Positions 1 to 10,582 of a stretch of DNA of 42,203 nt are shown here, piece by piece; position 1 is the stretch's first letter, and every line of letters starts with the position of its first letter. This DNA comes from Bdellovibrio sp. (lineage in GTDB: Bacteria; Bdellovibrionota; Bdellovibrionia; Bdellovibrionales; Bdellovibrionaceae): assembly GCA_014376935.1 (NCBI GenBank), contig JACMQO010000010.1, forward strand, positions 1-42,203. Reading direction: 5' to 3'. A program made the translations under genes and the position numbers. The notes under the pieces were generated by a model. The model worked only from the letters and a program-made list of their open reading frames with translations, was not told the DNA's origin and did no database searches.

Positions 1-450
1 GCGGGACCATTTTATTTAGTTTGGCTTAATCCCAAAAAATCAAAAATTTCAACAGAAGAGTGGCCATTTCAATTAGCTGGCTTTGAACAAAAGCCTTCGA
101 TCGAGATTCAGTTTCCATACGCAACACCGGGACGCACGATTTCAGAAAAAAATCCGATTCATAAAGGATATAAACTTTTTATGCAAAATTGCTTCGCCTG
201 CCACACGATGAATGGTGAAGGTCAGTCACAACTAGGACCGGATTTAAATATTCCGCACAACCCCACCGAATATTTGAAACCTACATTTTTTACTAAATTA
301 GTCAGGAATCCTCAAAGCTTAAGAGCTTGGCCCGGATCAAAAATGAGTGGGTTTACCAAAGAGCAACTTTCAGATCAAGATGTGATGTCTATTTTTAAAT
401 ATCTGGAACACATGTCGAAACGAAAAATTAAATCGGCCTCCGCTAACTAG
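1..450 (+). CDS. C-terminal part of a c-type cytochrome domain protein (5' truncated by window edge)
   Basis: Frame 1 is open from base 1 ([13 protein letters not shown]...) and runs into ORF 181-450; heme motif CFACH; the ATG at 181 is internal, not the real start. Confidence 0.8.
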   Translation, partial: AGPFYLVWLNPKKSKISTEEWPFQLAGFEQKPSIEIQFPYATPGRTISEKNPIHKGYKLFMQNCFACHTMNGEGQSQLGPDLNIPHNPTEYLKPTFFTKLVRNPQSLRAWPGSKMSGFTKEQLSDQDVMSIFKYLEHMSKRKIKSASAN

Positions 451-2716
451 CGCACGCGGTCGTCGTACCACAATTTAAACAGCGATAACAACCCGATTCC
501 AAAATTGTTTCACTACCACATTCTGAACATTTGGGGTAAGTGAATTCATTCTTTGTTTTATCGTGAGCGTCTTTCGAGCCCGACAAAGGCTGCACGAACT
601 TACTGCCATCTCGGTAAATCGCGACCGATTTTAATTTCAGTTGCCATGCTTCGCGGTAAACGGACTCAACATCGGCAACTGTCGCCGAGTTTGGTAAATT
701 CACGGTTTTGGAAATAGCGCCGCTGATAAATGGTTGAACTGCAGCCATCATTTTAATATGCGCTTGCGGGCTTAAGTAATAGTCGCCGGTCGCGCATGAA
801 AAAACCGACAGATGTTCAGGCTTAACTAACGATCCTTTTAAGGTTTCATTCTGAATTAAATACTCTTTAATGTTTTCGACATCAACGTTTGAATAGCCAA
901 GACTTTTTAACCCCCGCTGTAACGATTGATTAATTATTTTTAAATTTCCGCCACCCGATAACTTTTTATATTTGATCAATGAAAAGTCAGGTTCGATGCC
1001 GGTCGTATCACAATCCATGACAATGCCGATGGTTCCTGTAGGTGCAATTACGGTCGCTTGCGCATTTCTAAAACCATATTTAGACCCTGAACCGATCACC
1101 TCAGACCAAACCCCGTTTACGATCTTAGAAAATGCTTTAGGCAATAATGACCACTGAATATTCTTATTTGCACCTTGATGCTTTTTCATAACCGAAAGCA
1201 TGGTCGTTTTATTTTTCTTAAACCCGTTAAAGGCCCCCAAGGCCCACGCCATTTCAGCACTTGTGCGGTAAGCGACACCCGTCATCAATGACGTAATAAA
1301 ACCGGCCCACGCGCGGCCTTCATCTGAATCATACCCTAACCCCATCCGCATCAACATCGAACCTAAGTTGGCAAAGCCTAACCCCAAAGGACGGTAATCA
1401 ATTGAATTCTGCGCAATCGCAGCGGTCGGGTAACTTGCAAATCCAACTAAACATTCTTGAGCGATAAATAGAGTGCGTGCCGTATGAATGAACTCAGCGA
1501 CATTAAAATTATTTTCAGCATCTAAGAACTGCGCCAAATTCAGCGACGCTAAATTACAAGCTGAATTATCTAAGAACATATATTCAGAACACGGGTTACT
1601 GGCATTAATTTTATCAGTCTTAGCACACGTGTGCATTTGATTAATCGCATCATCAAACTGCACGCCCGGGTCCGCGCACGTCCAAGCGGCTTCGGCCAAT
1701 TGATCCCATAATTTTTTTGCGTCTAATTTTTTAAATACTTTGCCATCTTTTTTTCGTAGTGACCAACTGCCACCCGCAGCTAAAGCCTTCATAAAGCCGT
1801 CGGTTACGCGAACAGAATTATTTGCATTTTGCCCTGCTACCGTTTTGAAAGCTTCGCCATCAAGGTCTGATGAATAACCGGCGGCAATTAAAGCCTGAGC
1901 TTTTTTTTCTTCTTTCATTTTCCACGAAATAAAATCTTCGATTTCAGGATGATCTAAATCTAAACACACCATCTTAGCCGCGCGTCGAGTCGTTCCACCC
2001 GATTTAATCGCACCTGCTGACCGATCTAAAACTTCTAAAAACGAAATCAAGCCTGAGCTAGTGCCACCCGTTGAAAGATGTTCGTACTTAGAACGTAAAT
2101 TTGAAAAATTTGTTCCCGTTCCTGAACCATATTTAAAAAGTTTCGCTTCATTTTTTACCAAATCAAAAATACCTTCAATCGAATCATCAATCGATTGGAT
2201 AAAACAAGCCGATATCTGAGGGCGTAAATAGGCATCACGTAAAGTCTCAATCTTTTTAGTTTTAAAATTATACGCATAGTGTTCACTATTCGACGAAACC
2301 CCGTAAGCTTCATGAAGGCCTAAGTTGAACCATACCGGCGAATTAAACGCGGCTTTTTGTGAATACATAATAAATTTGAGCTCTTCCACAAAGGCCGCAA
2401 TTTCTGATGTTGATTTAAATAATCCACTGACTTTTGCCGCAGATGCGAAGCCTTTTCCAATCCGCTCAATCAAGGATTCAATCGAATTTTCGGCACGAAC
2501 TGTTTTTCGAAAGTACTTACTGGCCGCGATATCAATGGCGTTTGAAGACCATGAAACTGGAGCTTTAATATTTTTATTTTCATAGTAAACATGGCCGTCT
2601 TGACCCTTTATCAGCGCGTCGACTTTTTTCCATTTGAAGTAACTAGCAGCTTTTTTGTTTTTAGAAACAAAATAAGATTGAAATAATGGCTTTTGGGGTG
2701 GCTTCTTTTGACTCAT
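443..2716 (-). CDS. nrdJ: Adenosylcobalamin-dependent (class II) ribonucleoside-diphosphate reductase
   Basis: 757 aa with RNR motifs ([77 protein letters not shown]) and C-terminal zinc-ribbon CSECG...CYRCLNCG. Confidence 0.93.
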   Translation of the reverse strand: MSQKKPPQKPLFQSYFVSKNKKAASYFKWKKVDALIKGQDGHVYYENKNIKAPVSWSSNAIDIAASKYFRKTVRAENSIESLIERIGKGFASAAKVSGLFKSTSEIAAFVEELKFIMYSQKAAFNSPVWFNLGLHEAYGVSSNSEHYAYNFKTKKIETLRDAYLRPQISACFIQSIDDSIEGIFDLVKNEAKLFKYGSGTGTNFSNLRSKYEHLSTGGTSSGLISFLEVLDRSAGAIKSGGTTRRAAKMVCLDLDHPEIEDFISWKMKEEKKAQALIAAGYSSDLDGEAFKTVAGQNANNSVRVTDGFMKALAAGGSWSLRKKDGKVFKKLDAKKLWDQLAEAAWTCADPGVQFDDAINQMHTCAKTDKINASNPCSEYMFLDNSACNLASLNLAQFLDAENNFNVAEFIHTARTLFIAQECLVGFASYPTAAIAQNSIDYRPLGLGFANLGSMLMRMGLGYDSDEGRAWAGFITSLMTGVAYRTSAEMAWALGAFNGFKKNKTTMLSVMKKHQGANKNIQWSLLPKAFSKIVNGVWSEVIGSGSKYGFRNAQATVIAPTGTIGIVMDCDTTGIEPDFSLIKYKKLSGGGNLKIINQSLQRGLKSLGYSNVDVENIKEYLIQNETLKGSLVKPEHLSVFSCATGDYYLSPQAHIKMMAAVQPFISGAISKTVNLPNSATVADVESVYREAWQLKLKSVAIYRDGSKFVQPLSGSKDAHDKTKNEFTYPKCSECGSETILESGCYRCLNCGTTTACAS

Positions 2717-2757
2717 AAGTTATTATAGAATAAACCTGGTTCTATAGGACGTAAATC

Positions 2758-3912
2758 ATGAAACCGATCTACCTAGACTACAACGCAACAACCCCCACCG
2801 ACCCAGCCGTCATTGAATCGATGTTGCCATTTCTTTACGAAAATTTCGGCAACCCGGCCAATATCTTAAATCAATACGGATGGACGGCCGAAAATGCAGT
2901 CAAAGAAGCCGCTAAAAATGTAGCCGATCTGATTCACTGCCAACCCCAAGAATTAGTTTGGAATGCGGGCGCCACAGAAGGCAACAACACGGTCGTCTTT
3001 GCTTTAATCCGAAAACTAAAACAACTTGAGCCTAACGAAAAAATTCATTTCATAACATCCCAAGCCGAGCACTGGAGCGTGATTAATTCTTTTAAAGCCG
3101 CCGAAAAATTTGAAGGAATAGAGCTGGACTTAATTCCGGTAAATCAAGATGGTATCGTCACCGTTCAAGATTTAAAAAAATATATCAAACCCCATACGAA
3201 ATTAGTTAGCTTGATGTGGGTTAACAATGAAATCGGTTCGATCAACCCCGTGAAAGAATTGGCTGAATTTTGCCAACAAAATAAAATCTACTTTCATACC
3301 GATGCCACGCAAGCTTTAGGAAAAATCGACGTTGATTTACAAAAGACTCCGGTTCATTTTTTAACTTTCTCGGCTCATAAGTTTTACGGCCCTAAAGGCG
3401 TAGGCTGTTTATTCACGCGCGCCATGATTCAATTAGACCCCTTTCTTTTCGGCGGAGGCCAACAACGCAATCAGCGTTCAGGTACGTTGAATGTTCCATC
3501 CATTGTCGGCACAGGTACCGCGGCTAAAATTGCAAAAGAGAAAATGCACGCCGAAGCTAAACGCACGCGTGAATTACTAAAAAAATTGTACACTGAACTA
3601 AAAATAGAATTACCCGATTTAAAAATCAATGGTCCTGATCTAGAAAATACAGATCTTAGATCGCCCGTGAATTTAAGCCTTCAATTTAACAAACAAGCTG
3701 ACCTGGTTTTGCCTGAGCTTTCAAAAATCGCGTTCAGCTTAGGCTCGGCCTGCAGCACCGCTGGTACCAGTAGCAGCCACGTTTTAAAGGCGATTGGCCT
3801 TACAGACAAGCAAGCCCAAAGCACGATTCGTTTATCAATCGGGCGTTGGACGACCGAATCCGACATTCGACAAGCCGCAGAAACGCTTATAAAGGCTTTT
3901 AAACCCTGTTAA
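2758..3912 (+). CDS. Cysteine desulfurase, NifS/IscS family
   Basis: MKPIYLDYNATTPTDP start, PLP-lysine region SAHKFYGPKGVG, catalytic Cys region LGSACSTAGTSSSHVL. Confidence 0.92.
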   Translation: MKPIYLDYNATTPTDPAVIESMLPFLYENFGNPANILNQYGWTAENAVKEAAKNVADLIHCQPQELVWNAGATEGNNTVVFALIRKLKQLEPNEKIHFITSQAEHWSVINSFKAAEKFEGIELDLIPVNQDGIVTVQDLKKYIKPHTKLVSLMWVNNEIGSINPVKELAEFCQQNKIYFHTDATQALGKIDVDLQKTPVHFLTFSAHKFYGPKGVGCLFTRAMIQLDPFLFGGGQQRNQRSGTLNVPSIVGTGTAAKIAKEKMHAEAKRTRELLKKLYTELKIELPDLKINGPDLENTDLRSPVNLSLQFNKQADLVLPELSKIAFSLGSACSTAGTSSSHVLKAIGLTDKQAQSTIRLSIGRWTTESDIRQAAETLIKAFKPC

Positions 3913-3979
3913 TTGACTATTAAGTCTTACAGCTATTTCTTCGCTCCACATTTTCAAAAAATCAGGTATACTAAAAAGC

Positions 3980-4306
3980 ATGATACAAATCTCAGAAACA
4001 GCCTCTAAGAAAATTACGGCCTTAAAACAAGAAGATGCGAAACCCGCGGATTCTTTTTTACGCGTTGAAGTTAAAAAAGGTGGCTGCTCGGGCTTATCAT
4101 ACAAAATGGATTTCGATTCGGCCGTTCGCGATGGTGATAAAACCTTCGAAGCGCACGGAGAAAAAATCGTAGTCGATTCACAAAGCTTTCTTTATTTGAT
4201 CGGAATGACTTTAGATTATTCTGGTGGTTTAAATGGTAAGGGCTTTATTTTCAGTAATCCCAACGCAACAAAAAATTGCGGCTGCGGATCTAGTTTTAAC
4301 GTCTAA
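3980..4306 (+). CDS. HesB/IscA/ErpA-family iron-sulfur carrier
   Basis: 108 aa, GGCSGLSYKMDF and C-terminal NCGCGSSF cysteine motifs; directly downstream of the cysteine desulfurase. Confidence 0.92.
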   Translation: MIQISETASKKITALKQEDAKPADSFLRVEVKKGGCSGLSYKMDFDSAVRDGDKTFEAHGEKIVVDSQSFLYLIGMTLDYSGGLNGKGFIFSNPNATKNCGCGSSFNV

Positions 4307-5182
4307 TTAATTCTTCACATTCAGTTCGGGGTGGTACTCGTAAACATCCACCCATGTCATGTACTTCCTCATCTCTTGCACGTAAGCATTCTTTTCGGGG
4401 GTTGCCGTTCTATTGTAGATGGCACGAGCCGCTCCAAAATAGATGTACGGCAAATAATCAACGATTTTATCCTTAGTGATGTACGTGATTTTTCTAATCC
4501 GAACTTGGCGCCGCAATTCATCCAGCGCGTTGATTAAAAAGCCCATCGTCGCAATCGCAGATTTTTTAGGGTCTTTTAATTCTTCAGGCTGAATGCCATA
4601 ATGGTCTTCGATTTTAGTCGGAACAATTTTAATCTGCGTGGGCCCACGGCTGTTGTTATTTATTTCGCGGCCCTTTGCAAAAGACACAATGGCCTTAGCT
4701 AAACCGATCAAAGCCGGAACTTTTTCTTTTAACAAATACCTTTTTGACTGAAAGAAGTTTGATTCACGCCCTAAAATTCCAACCGCCATTTGCGCCAGCA
4801 AGTTATACTCTTGACCGTGAATGCCGTAAAGCTCTTGCAGTTCGGCTTTCTCGTCACCTAAGGCCATTAAAAATTGGTACACATCATTTGTTAGCAGAAA
4901 CGGGTTTTTGGCGACGACCTTGATGGCGCAATCAGCGCATCTGAACTCATTCAAATTCCACTTCACGAAGCCTTTCAGCGGATTAAAATTCAATGCACTT
5001 GGCAACGGTAGTACCGGCATCGTATTCGCTTCTTTAAAACTAATCAGTGCTGCATTAGGTTGAAAGAATAACGATAGGTCGTCACCGTTAGCGCTAGCAG
5101 CAGATGGCAGACCATCAGCCATCGACAACGAAGCCACGACGAATAAAGATAGAAAAGCGAAAGCGCGCATAACATAAGTCAT
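4307..5182 (-). CDS. Secreted lytic-transglycosylase-like protein
   Basis: Signal peptide (MRAFAFLSLFVVASLSMA); GILGRESNF and NNNSRGPTQIK resemble the SLT fold. Confidence 0.5.
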   Translation of the reverse strand: MTYVMRAFAFLSLFVVASLSMADGLPSAASANGDDLSLFFQPNAALISFKEANTMPVLPLPSALNFNPLKGFVKWNLNEFRCADCAIKVVAKNPFLLTNDVYQFLMALGDEKAELQELYGIHGQEYNLLAQMAVGILGRESNFFQSKRYLLKEKVPALIGLAKAIVSFAKGREINNNSRGPTQIKIVPTKIEDHYGIQPEELKDPKKSAIATMGFLINALDELRRQVRIRKITYITKDKIVDYLPYIYFGAARAIYNRTATPEKNAYVQEMRKYMTWVDVYEYHPELNVKN

Positions 5183-5312
5183 AGCAAGAAACTTAGCAGG
5201 TTTTATTCCAGCTTGATCTCGAACTTATTTGTTCTTAATAGTAAAAGTGTCTACAAACGAGACACCATGACAAATGCCGGTCAGCAGCGCCAACTGATCT
5301 TTAGTGATTCCT

Positions 5313-6710
5313 TTAAATCAAGCGCGGGGTATCTGTTGGAAGCAAAATAGAAATAAGCTCTTCGGGAACCGGAATATTAAACGTTATGTATAAAGTCTTT
5401 AGAACTTGAATACTAACAAGTCGCTTCTGAAAACTAAGCATTTTATCTAAGGTGTTTTTAACACTTTCGCGCGAACTCATTTGATCGACTTGATCCACAA
5501 ATTCGTACAAAGTATGGACTACTCTTGAATACGGATGAAGCTTTGCTTTAGGTAGTTTTTGCGGAAATCCCAATCCGGCATCATTTTCATGATGTTGCAA
5601 AACCACGTACAAAATTTCTTCGGGAATGTTGCGGATGCGAGAAATTTGCATGTAACTTTTTAAAGGATGTTTTTCGTAATCTGTTTTTTCTTCGGGTGTC
5701 ATATCAATATATCGTTTATTCAAGGTCGGGCACACTGATTCAATTCCGATATCACACAGTAAGGCCGCTATCGCAATTTTACTTAGGTGTTTAGGGTGCG
5801 TCCATTTCCAATGCTGAAAAACGGTCAAAGCTAAAAATGAAACCAAGACCGATTTGGATGAGCGATCTTTATCATAATTGCTCAGTGAATTAATCAAAAC
5901 GAATAGATCTGTGCTTTCCAAAGCAATCTGAACGTAATTTTCAAAACTACCCGCCACCTTGCCGTACAAATCATCACTGATAAATTCATTCAATGCACTT
6001 TCAGAGATTGTTTTTGAAAAATGATTAAATAATTTAATCTTTTTTACTTTATCTAACGGCTTGATTTTGACAATTTCAGATAGGTTCACTTGCATACCGA
6101 TATACCTCGTAAAATCTGACGAAGAAAGATAGATGTGCTGCATTCCCTTTTTGTAATAATTATGAAGCCTTTCGGGCAAAAGTTCGTGACCTTTTTTAGC
6201 CAGACATAAAAAATTATCATTCACCTTTAAATAAACATCGTAATCACTGACTGAGGCCAATAGAAATTCGGTCAGTCCTATTTTATAAAACTTATCATCA
6301 CCAGCATAAGCCTTAAGATTATTTTTAAGGATCAGGTTCACCATCAAATTTAAATCTTCTAAATCAAACGGCTTACTAACAAATTCATCAACCCCCATAT
6401 CATAAGCCGACTGAATCGAAATACCTTCCGCATGACCGGTCATCAGTACGAATGCCGTACTTTTTTCTTTTAGATCCGATTTAATGATGTGGAAAAATTC
6501 AAGCCCATCTTTTTGCGGCATCTTGATATCTGAAATAATTAGATCAAATTGACTTAAAGACATTTTTTTTAAGGCTTCGTCAACGGACGTGCAATACTGA
6601 GTTTGGTATCCGTTATCTTGCAACGACGTTGCGACCGATTCGGCTAGATCGACTTCGTCATCTAGTACTAATACATTTTTCATAATCCCCGCGATGTGAT
6701 GATTAAGCAT
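5313..6710 (-). CDS. Response regulator: REC domain plus degenerate HD-GYP-like output domain
   Basis: REC signature (VLVLDDEVDLAES, DLIISDIKMPQKDGLEF, FVSKPF); C-terminal AALLCDIGIE...DYEKHPLKS...LQHHENDAGLGFP parallels HD-GYP motifs with HD->CD and GYP->GFP. Start may be the internal ATG at 6683. Confidence 0.75.
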   Translation of the reverse strand: MLNHHIAGIMKNVLVLDDEVDLAESVATSLQDNGYQTQYCTSVDEALKKMSLSQFDLIISDIKMPQKDGLEFFHIIKSDLKEKSTAFVLMTGHAEGISIQSAYDMGVDEFVSKPFDLEDLNLMVNLILKNNLKAYAGDDKFYKIGLTEFLLASVSDYDVYLKVNDNFLCLAKKGHELLPERLHNYYKKGMQHIYLSSSDFTRYIGMQVNLSEIVKIKPLDKVKKIKLFNHFSKTISESALNEFISDDLYGKVAGSFENYVQIALESTDLFVLINSLSNYDKDRSSKSVLVSFLALTVFQHWKWTHPKHLSKIAIAALLCDIGIESVCPTLNKRYIDMTPEEKTDYEKHPLKSYMQISRIRNIPEEILYVVLQHHENDAGLGFPQKLPKAKLHPYSRVVHTLYEFVDQVDQMSSRESVKNTLDKMLSFQKRLVSIQVLKTLYITFNIPVPEELISILLPTDTPRLI

Positions 6711-6881
6711 AATTCTAATTTTGTAAATTCACATTGATTTTTCACAACTGATCTAACATTGGTGCAGGTCGAGTTAAAAACTTGTTAAATAGAGTAAGTT
6801 AATTTCTATATCAAGTAACTCGCGCTGTCATAACGACAAAAAAACACAAACTTTAAAAAAAATGCGCTAGCCTCTTTTGGA

Positions 6882-7631
6882 ATGTTCAAAATCGAAGAAC
6901 GCCTAGACGTGAGCAAACTATCTTACTTAACTTTTAATACCAGTCATCCTGGTGTTTACAGAAAGGAATGCGAAAACTCTTATGGACTTTGGAAAGCTCA
7001 GTGGCTTGAAACTTTTAGCAGTCTTGATAAAACACGTACGCTCAACAGTGACGAATTTTTAGATCGAGAGTTATCTGGACTTTTTGAGGGCGAAAAACCT
7101 ATTGGTTTTACACTTGTTAAATTTATAGACTTAAGTTTTGCATCAACGTTAGATATTTTATACTTCAAAAATTACCCCGAAGAACTGACTGAACAAAATA
7201 AGTTCTTACAAGACCGTATCATGATCATGAGTTTTATGACATTGCGACCCGACTGGAGAAAATCGCAGACGAATTTTTCAATATCCGAACTTCTTCTAGG
7301 ATTCATGATACTTCGTTTAAATATATCTAACTCGAACCGGGCTCTAGCCTGTATTCGAAACGATCGATCCATTAATAAAGTATTTTACCGCCACTCAGGC
7401 CGCTTTCTATTAAAAGGCACAGCTTACAATGTCGAAGTCGATTACGCCGAAGCGGACACTTTAACATCCACACTATCGAGTTATTCCAGCCATGCATTAC
7501 TTTGTTTTAAATTATGGAGCGAATTTTACAATCAAAGGAGAAAAAAACGCCATGACCTTGAAAGACGTATTACACCACGACAAGATGAACAAGCTAGTCG
7601 AAGAGTTCCGCAACCAACCTTGGACCAATAA
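6882..7631 (+). CDS. GNAT/N-acyl amino acid synthase-like acyltransferase (putative)
   Basis: Overall pattern of an autoinducer-synthase/FeeM-like GNAT (IMIMSFMTLRPDWR..., LLLGFMILRLNISNSNRALACIRNDRSINKVFYRHSGR). The last 80 bp overlap the next gene, so the C-terminus needs checking. Confidence 0.45.
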   Translation: MFKIEERLDVSKLSYLTFNTSHPGVYRKECENSYGLWKAQWLETFSSLDKTRTLNSDEFLDRELSGLFEGEKPIGFTLVKFIDLSFASTLDILYFKNYPEELTEQNKFLQDRIMIMSFMTLRPDWRKSQTNFSISELLLGFMILRLNISNSNRALACIRNDRSINKVFYRHSGRFLLKGTAYNVEVDYAEADTLTSTLSSYSSHALLCFKLWSEFYNQRRKKRHDLERRITPRQDEQASRRVPQPTLDQ

Positions 7632-8181
7632 GCATTTTTACGCAAGTTGGTTAGCCCAAAGTTACTACTACACATCGTATAGCACGCGCATGTTAGCTAG
7701 CGCCGCAGGATGGTCTTCCCCCCTGAATGACCGCGCATTTTACCGCCGATCACTGACTCATATCAACGAAGAACAGGGACATGAACTAATCGCACTGAAT
7801 GATTTAAAAGTCTTAGGGTTATCTACAGATGACTTTCCTGAGGCTGGTATTACCCGTGCCCTGTGGGAGCCGCAGTTCTATAAAATTTTAAAAGATCCGG
7901 CCTCGTTACTAGGATATATATTAGCCTTAGAAACATTGGCTGTACGCACCTTTAAAGAATTTCACGGAGAGCTACTACGCACCTATTCCAGTGATGCCGT
8001 TAATTTTGTGAAGGTTCATGCAGACGATGACCCTGATCATGTTGAAGCCGCATTGTCACAAATTGAAAAATGCAACGAGGCTGAAAAGAAAAATATCGAA
8101 AAGAATTTCAATCAAACGATACAAGTCTATGGATTAATGCTGAAAGAAATTCAGTTAGTTACTCTGGAAGCTCGTAAATAA
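7552..8181 (+). CDS. Haem-oxygenase-like / iron-containing redox enzyme (TenA/PqqC-like fold)
   Basis: AAAGGAG at 7534-7540 upstream of ATG 7552 (ORF track start 7492 is probably too far upstream); EEQGHELIALNDLKVLG and VHADDDPDHVEAAL fit the metal-ligand pattern of haem-oxygenase-like diiron enzymes. Confidence 0.65.
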   Translation: MTLKDVLHHDKMNKLVEEFRNQPWTNKHFYASWLAQSYYYTSYSTRMLASAAGWSSPLNDRAFYRRSLTHINEEQGHELIALNDLKVLGLSTDDFPEAGITRALWEPQFYKILKDPASLLGYILALETLAVRTFKEFHGELLRTYSSDAVNFVKVHADDDPDHVEAALSQIEKCNEAEKKNIEKNFNQTIQVYGLMLKEIQLVTLEARK

Positions 8182-8653
8182 ATTCAACCTGACACGTTGA
8201 AATAAATGCGACCGCCTTGTCGCTGCCTTCGCGGTAACAAGGCGCAATCCATTTCAAATTCATCATAAAAGTTCTCTTTTTTGGATGTAAGGCTTCGACA
8301 AGTTCGTGGCTTTTGAAATCCCACCGACATATTTTATTTTCGCCATCACAAACGATCGATGCTTTTTTCATTAAGAAAAGATGAACTTCGTCATCTCGCC
8401 AGAATAATTTCGGAAATGGAATTGTATTCATTTGCTCGTTTGAGTAAGAACAAAGTCTTCTAAATTCTGTATTTGAAAAAAGCTGCACATTTTCGGGAAA
8501 ACTATAAAGCTCAATAATATCGCCCTTTTCAACATTCTTAAATAGCTCAGGATCAACCGTTAGTTGCGATTTTTTTAAATACCCATTAAGAGTTTTTGCT
8601 TCCAAATCAATATCGTAGTGTGAGTAATCTGGAAATGTCTTAATTATATCCAA
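8159..8653 (-). CDS. Conserved hypothetical protein
   Basis: Long ORF, 10 bp downstream of the histidine kinase on the same strand; no family recognised. Confidence 0.6.
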   Translation of the reverse strand: MDIIKTFPDYSHYDIDLEAKTLNGYLKKSQLTVDPELFKNVEKGDIIELYSFPENVQLFSNTEFRRLCSYSNEQMNTIPFPKLFWRDDEVHLFLMKKASIVCDGENKICRWDFKSHELVEALHPKKRTFMMNLKWIAPCYREGSDKAVAFISTCQVEFIYELPE

Positions 8654-8663
8654 CTAGAACTCC

Positions 8664-9755
8664 TTAAAGAGTGATACGTAACTGAATACAAAAGCAACTT
8701 GAACCATGATTTAAATCTAAGAACAATTTACCTTCATGTTGACGTATAATATGGTGTGACAAGCTTAACCCCAGACCCGTTCCTTTACCAGTCGGTTTTG
8801 TTGTAAAGAAAGGATTAAATATTTTACTTTGAATCTCTTCTGGAATTCCTGGACCATTATCTTGAAAAAAGACGCGTACGTATTGACCGTCCGATTCAGA
8901 AAAAATTTTAATCTCGGGCTGACGCGTATCTTCTAAAGCATCACAAGAATTTTTTAATAAATTCACCATCACCTGGACCAACTGAACTGGACGACAGGAC
9001 ACCATAAACCGCCCGTCAAAACCCTGCATGTCCAGCTGAATCCCCTTCAACTTAATACTTTCTATAGTTAGTAAAAAAGATTCATCCAGCATTTCTTTAA
9101 GATCGGCCTTAACAAACAGCTCTTTATCATCATTTCTAGAGAAATTTTTTAAGCCTTTAATAATTTTCGTGATTCGATTCGAATGGTGAATAATTTTACC
9201 AAGCGACTCTGTGATTTTTTCAGAGTCTATACCCAGGTCAATGGCCGAAAGTTTTGATTGTAAGTAGCTGATCTTGGCCATAACGATGGTTAAAGGATTA
9301 CTAATCTCATGTGAAATTCCTCCGGCTAGCTCCGCAAGTTCAGTTAAGCGCGCGATATTTATTTGCTGCGCTCGCGATTGCTCAAGTTCCGAGTTCAGCA
9401 TTTCAAGTTCAGTCGTGTCGATGAACTTGCAGTAATAACAAAGGCTACCATTAAAAAAAATTTGATCAACTTCGACGCGAAAATTTCGATTCTGAATTTT
9501 ATGAACAGAAATGATCAACTGATTTTCAATTTTAAAATCGTGATGCTTAATTTTATCGATAACAAAGGGAAAATCATCACCGTTACCATCTAACTTTGAT
9601 AAACCACTAGATCCAATCATCAAAAAAGTATCGTCACACACGGCGACTTGATCTGGTACAGCGGCCAGCCAATGTTTAATAAATTCGTTTTTAAGTAGCA
9701 CCTGCTGATTTTTTTCCATAAATTGATTAGCTCTAGAATCGGTCATTTGGACCAA
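8664..9755 (-). CDS. Sensor histidine kinase
   Basis: H-box GGISHEISNPLTIVMAKISYLQ, N-box LVQVMVNLLKNSCDAL, G-boxes DNGPGIP and GKGTGLGLSLSHHIIRQHEG. Confidence 0.92.
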   Translation of the reverse strand: MVQMTDSRANQFMEKNQQVLLKNEFIKHWLAAVPDQVAVCDDTFLMIGSSGLSKLDGNGDDFPFVIDKIKHHDFKIENQLIISVHKIQNRNFRVEVDQIFFNGSLCYYCKFIDTTELEMLNSELEQSRAQQINIARLTELAELAGGISHEISNPLTIVMAKISYLQSKLSAIDLGIDSEKITESLGKIIHHSNRITKIIKGLKNFSRNDDKELFVKADLKEMLDESFLLTIESIKLKGIQLDMQGFDGRFMVSCRPVQLVQVMVNLLKNSCDALEDTRQPEIKIFSESDGQYVRVFFQDNGPGIPEEIQSKIFNPFFTTKPTGKGTGLGLSLSHHIIRQHEGKLFLDLNHGSSCFCIQLRITL

Positions 9756-9929
9756 AATCTGTAGTTTTTTGATGAACTTTTTTTCACTTTATACCACCAG
9801 CGTTAAAATACCTGTGACATCTAGAAATCGTACTATTTTGATAAACTTTTAGACTGCGATGGTAAACCGTTGTACTTTATTATAATATAAAGCGCGCTAG
9901 TTTACATAGCTTTTACTTAAGGAGGAGAT

Positions 9930-10571
9930 TTGAAACCAAGGATTGCGATGGTCGACGACGAAGGCGATATTATTGAGTCGTATATCGATCTTTTATCAGA
10001 AAAATATGACATTTCGGCTTTTCCTGACGCCGATACTTTTATTAATTACACCATGCGTCCTGAAAATCCCCCTTTCGAGTTAGCCGTTATCGATTACAAC
10101 TTGGGCGGTAAAAACGGACTCGAAATGATCATTGAGCTTAAAAAACTAAACGTAACAACACCCTTCGTTTTAATGTCAGGCTATTTAAACAAAGATTCGA
10201 CTTTGAAAGCTCATAATCTTGGGGTTTCAAAAATTTTAGAAAAACCAGTTAACTTTCAAATTTTAGATGAAGAAATGGCTTCGGTTTTGCTTGAAACGCA
10301 ATTAAGCCTTATTCAGAAGAAAACACGCGAACTAGCTTTTGAAGTGAATTCAGTCTGCTCGACGTGCTCAATTTATTTCAATGAGTTTGCAGAACGAGAT
10401 GAAAAAAATCAGTTTTTCGATATCTTGTCGCGCCAGCTGGGCGTAAAAAAAGATTCTTTCAAACAGTCTAATTATTTCGACGATTTAAAGGACGAAATTT
10501 TTCGTCATATAAAAACGGAAGAACTTTTGATTCGTCAAATCAACCGAAAAAGACAAAGTTCTGCCATTTAA
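9930..10571 (+). CDS. Response regulator with CxxC-containing C-terminal domain
   Basis: REC motifs (MVDDEGDIIESY, LAVIDYNLGGKNGLEM, ILEKPV); TTG start preceded by AAGGAGGAG; C-terminus has NSVCSTCSIYFNEF. Confidence 0.85.
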   Translation: MKPRIAMVDDEGDIIESYIDLLSEKYDISAFPDADTFINYTMRPENPPFELAVIDYNLGGKNGLEMIIELKKLNVTTPFVLMSGYLNKDSTLKAHNLGVSKILEKPVNFQILDEEMASVLLETQLSLIQKKTRELAFEVNSVCSTCSIYFNEFAERDEKNQFFDILSRQLGVKKDSFKQSNYFDDLKDEIFRHIKTEELLIRQINRKRQSSAI

Positions 10572-10582
10572 AAAATAAAATA

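Noticed and set aside
5190-5312. Short minus-strand frame FKGITKDQLALLTGICHGVSFVDTFTIKNK* as a small gene or leader peptide
   Set aside because: No start codon with a ribosome-binding site; too short to support.
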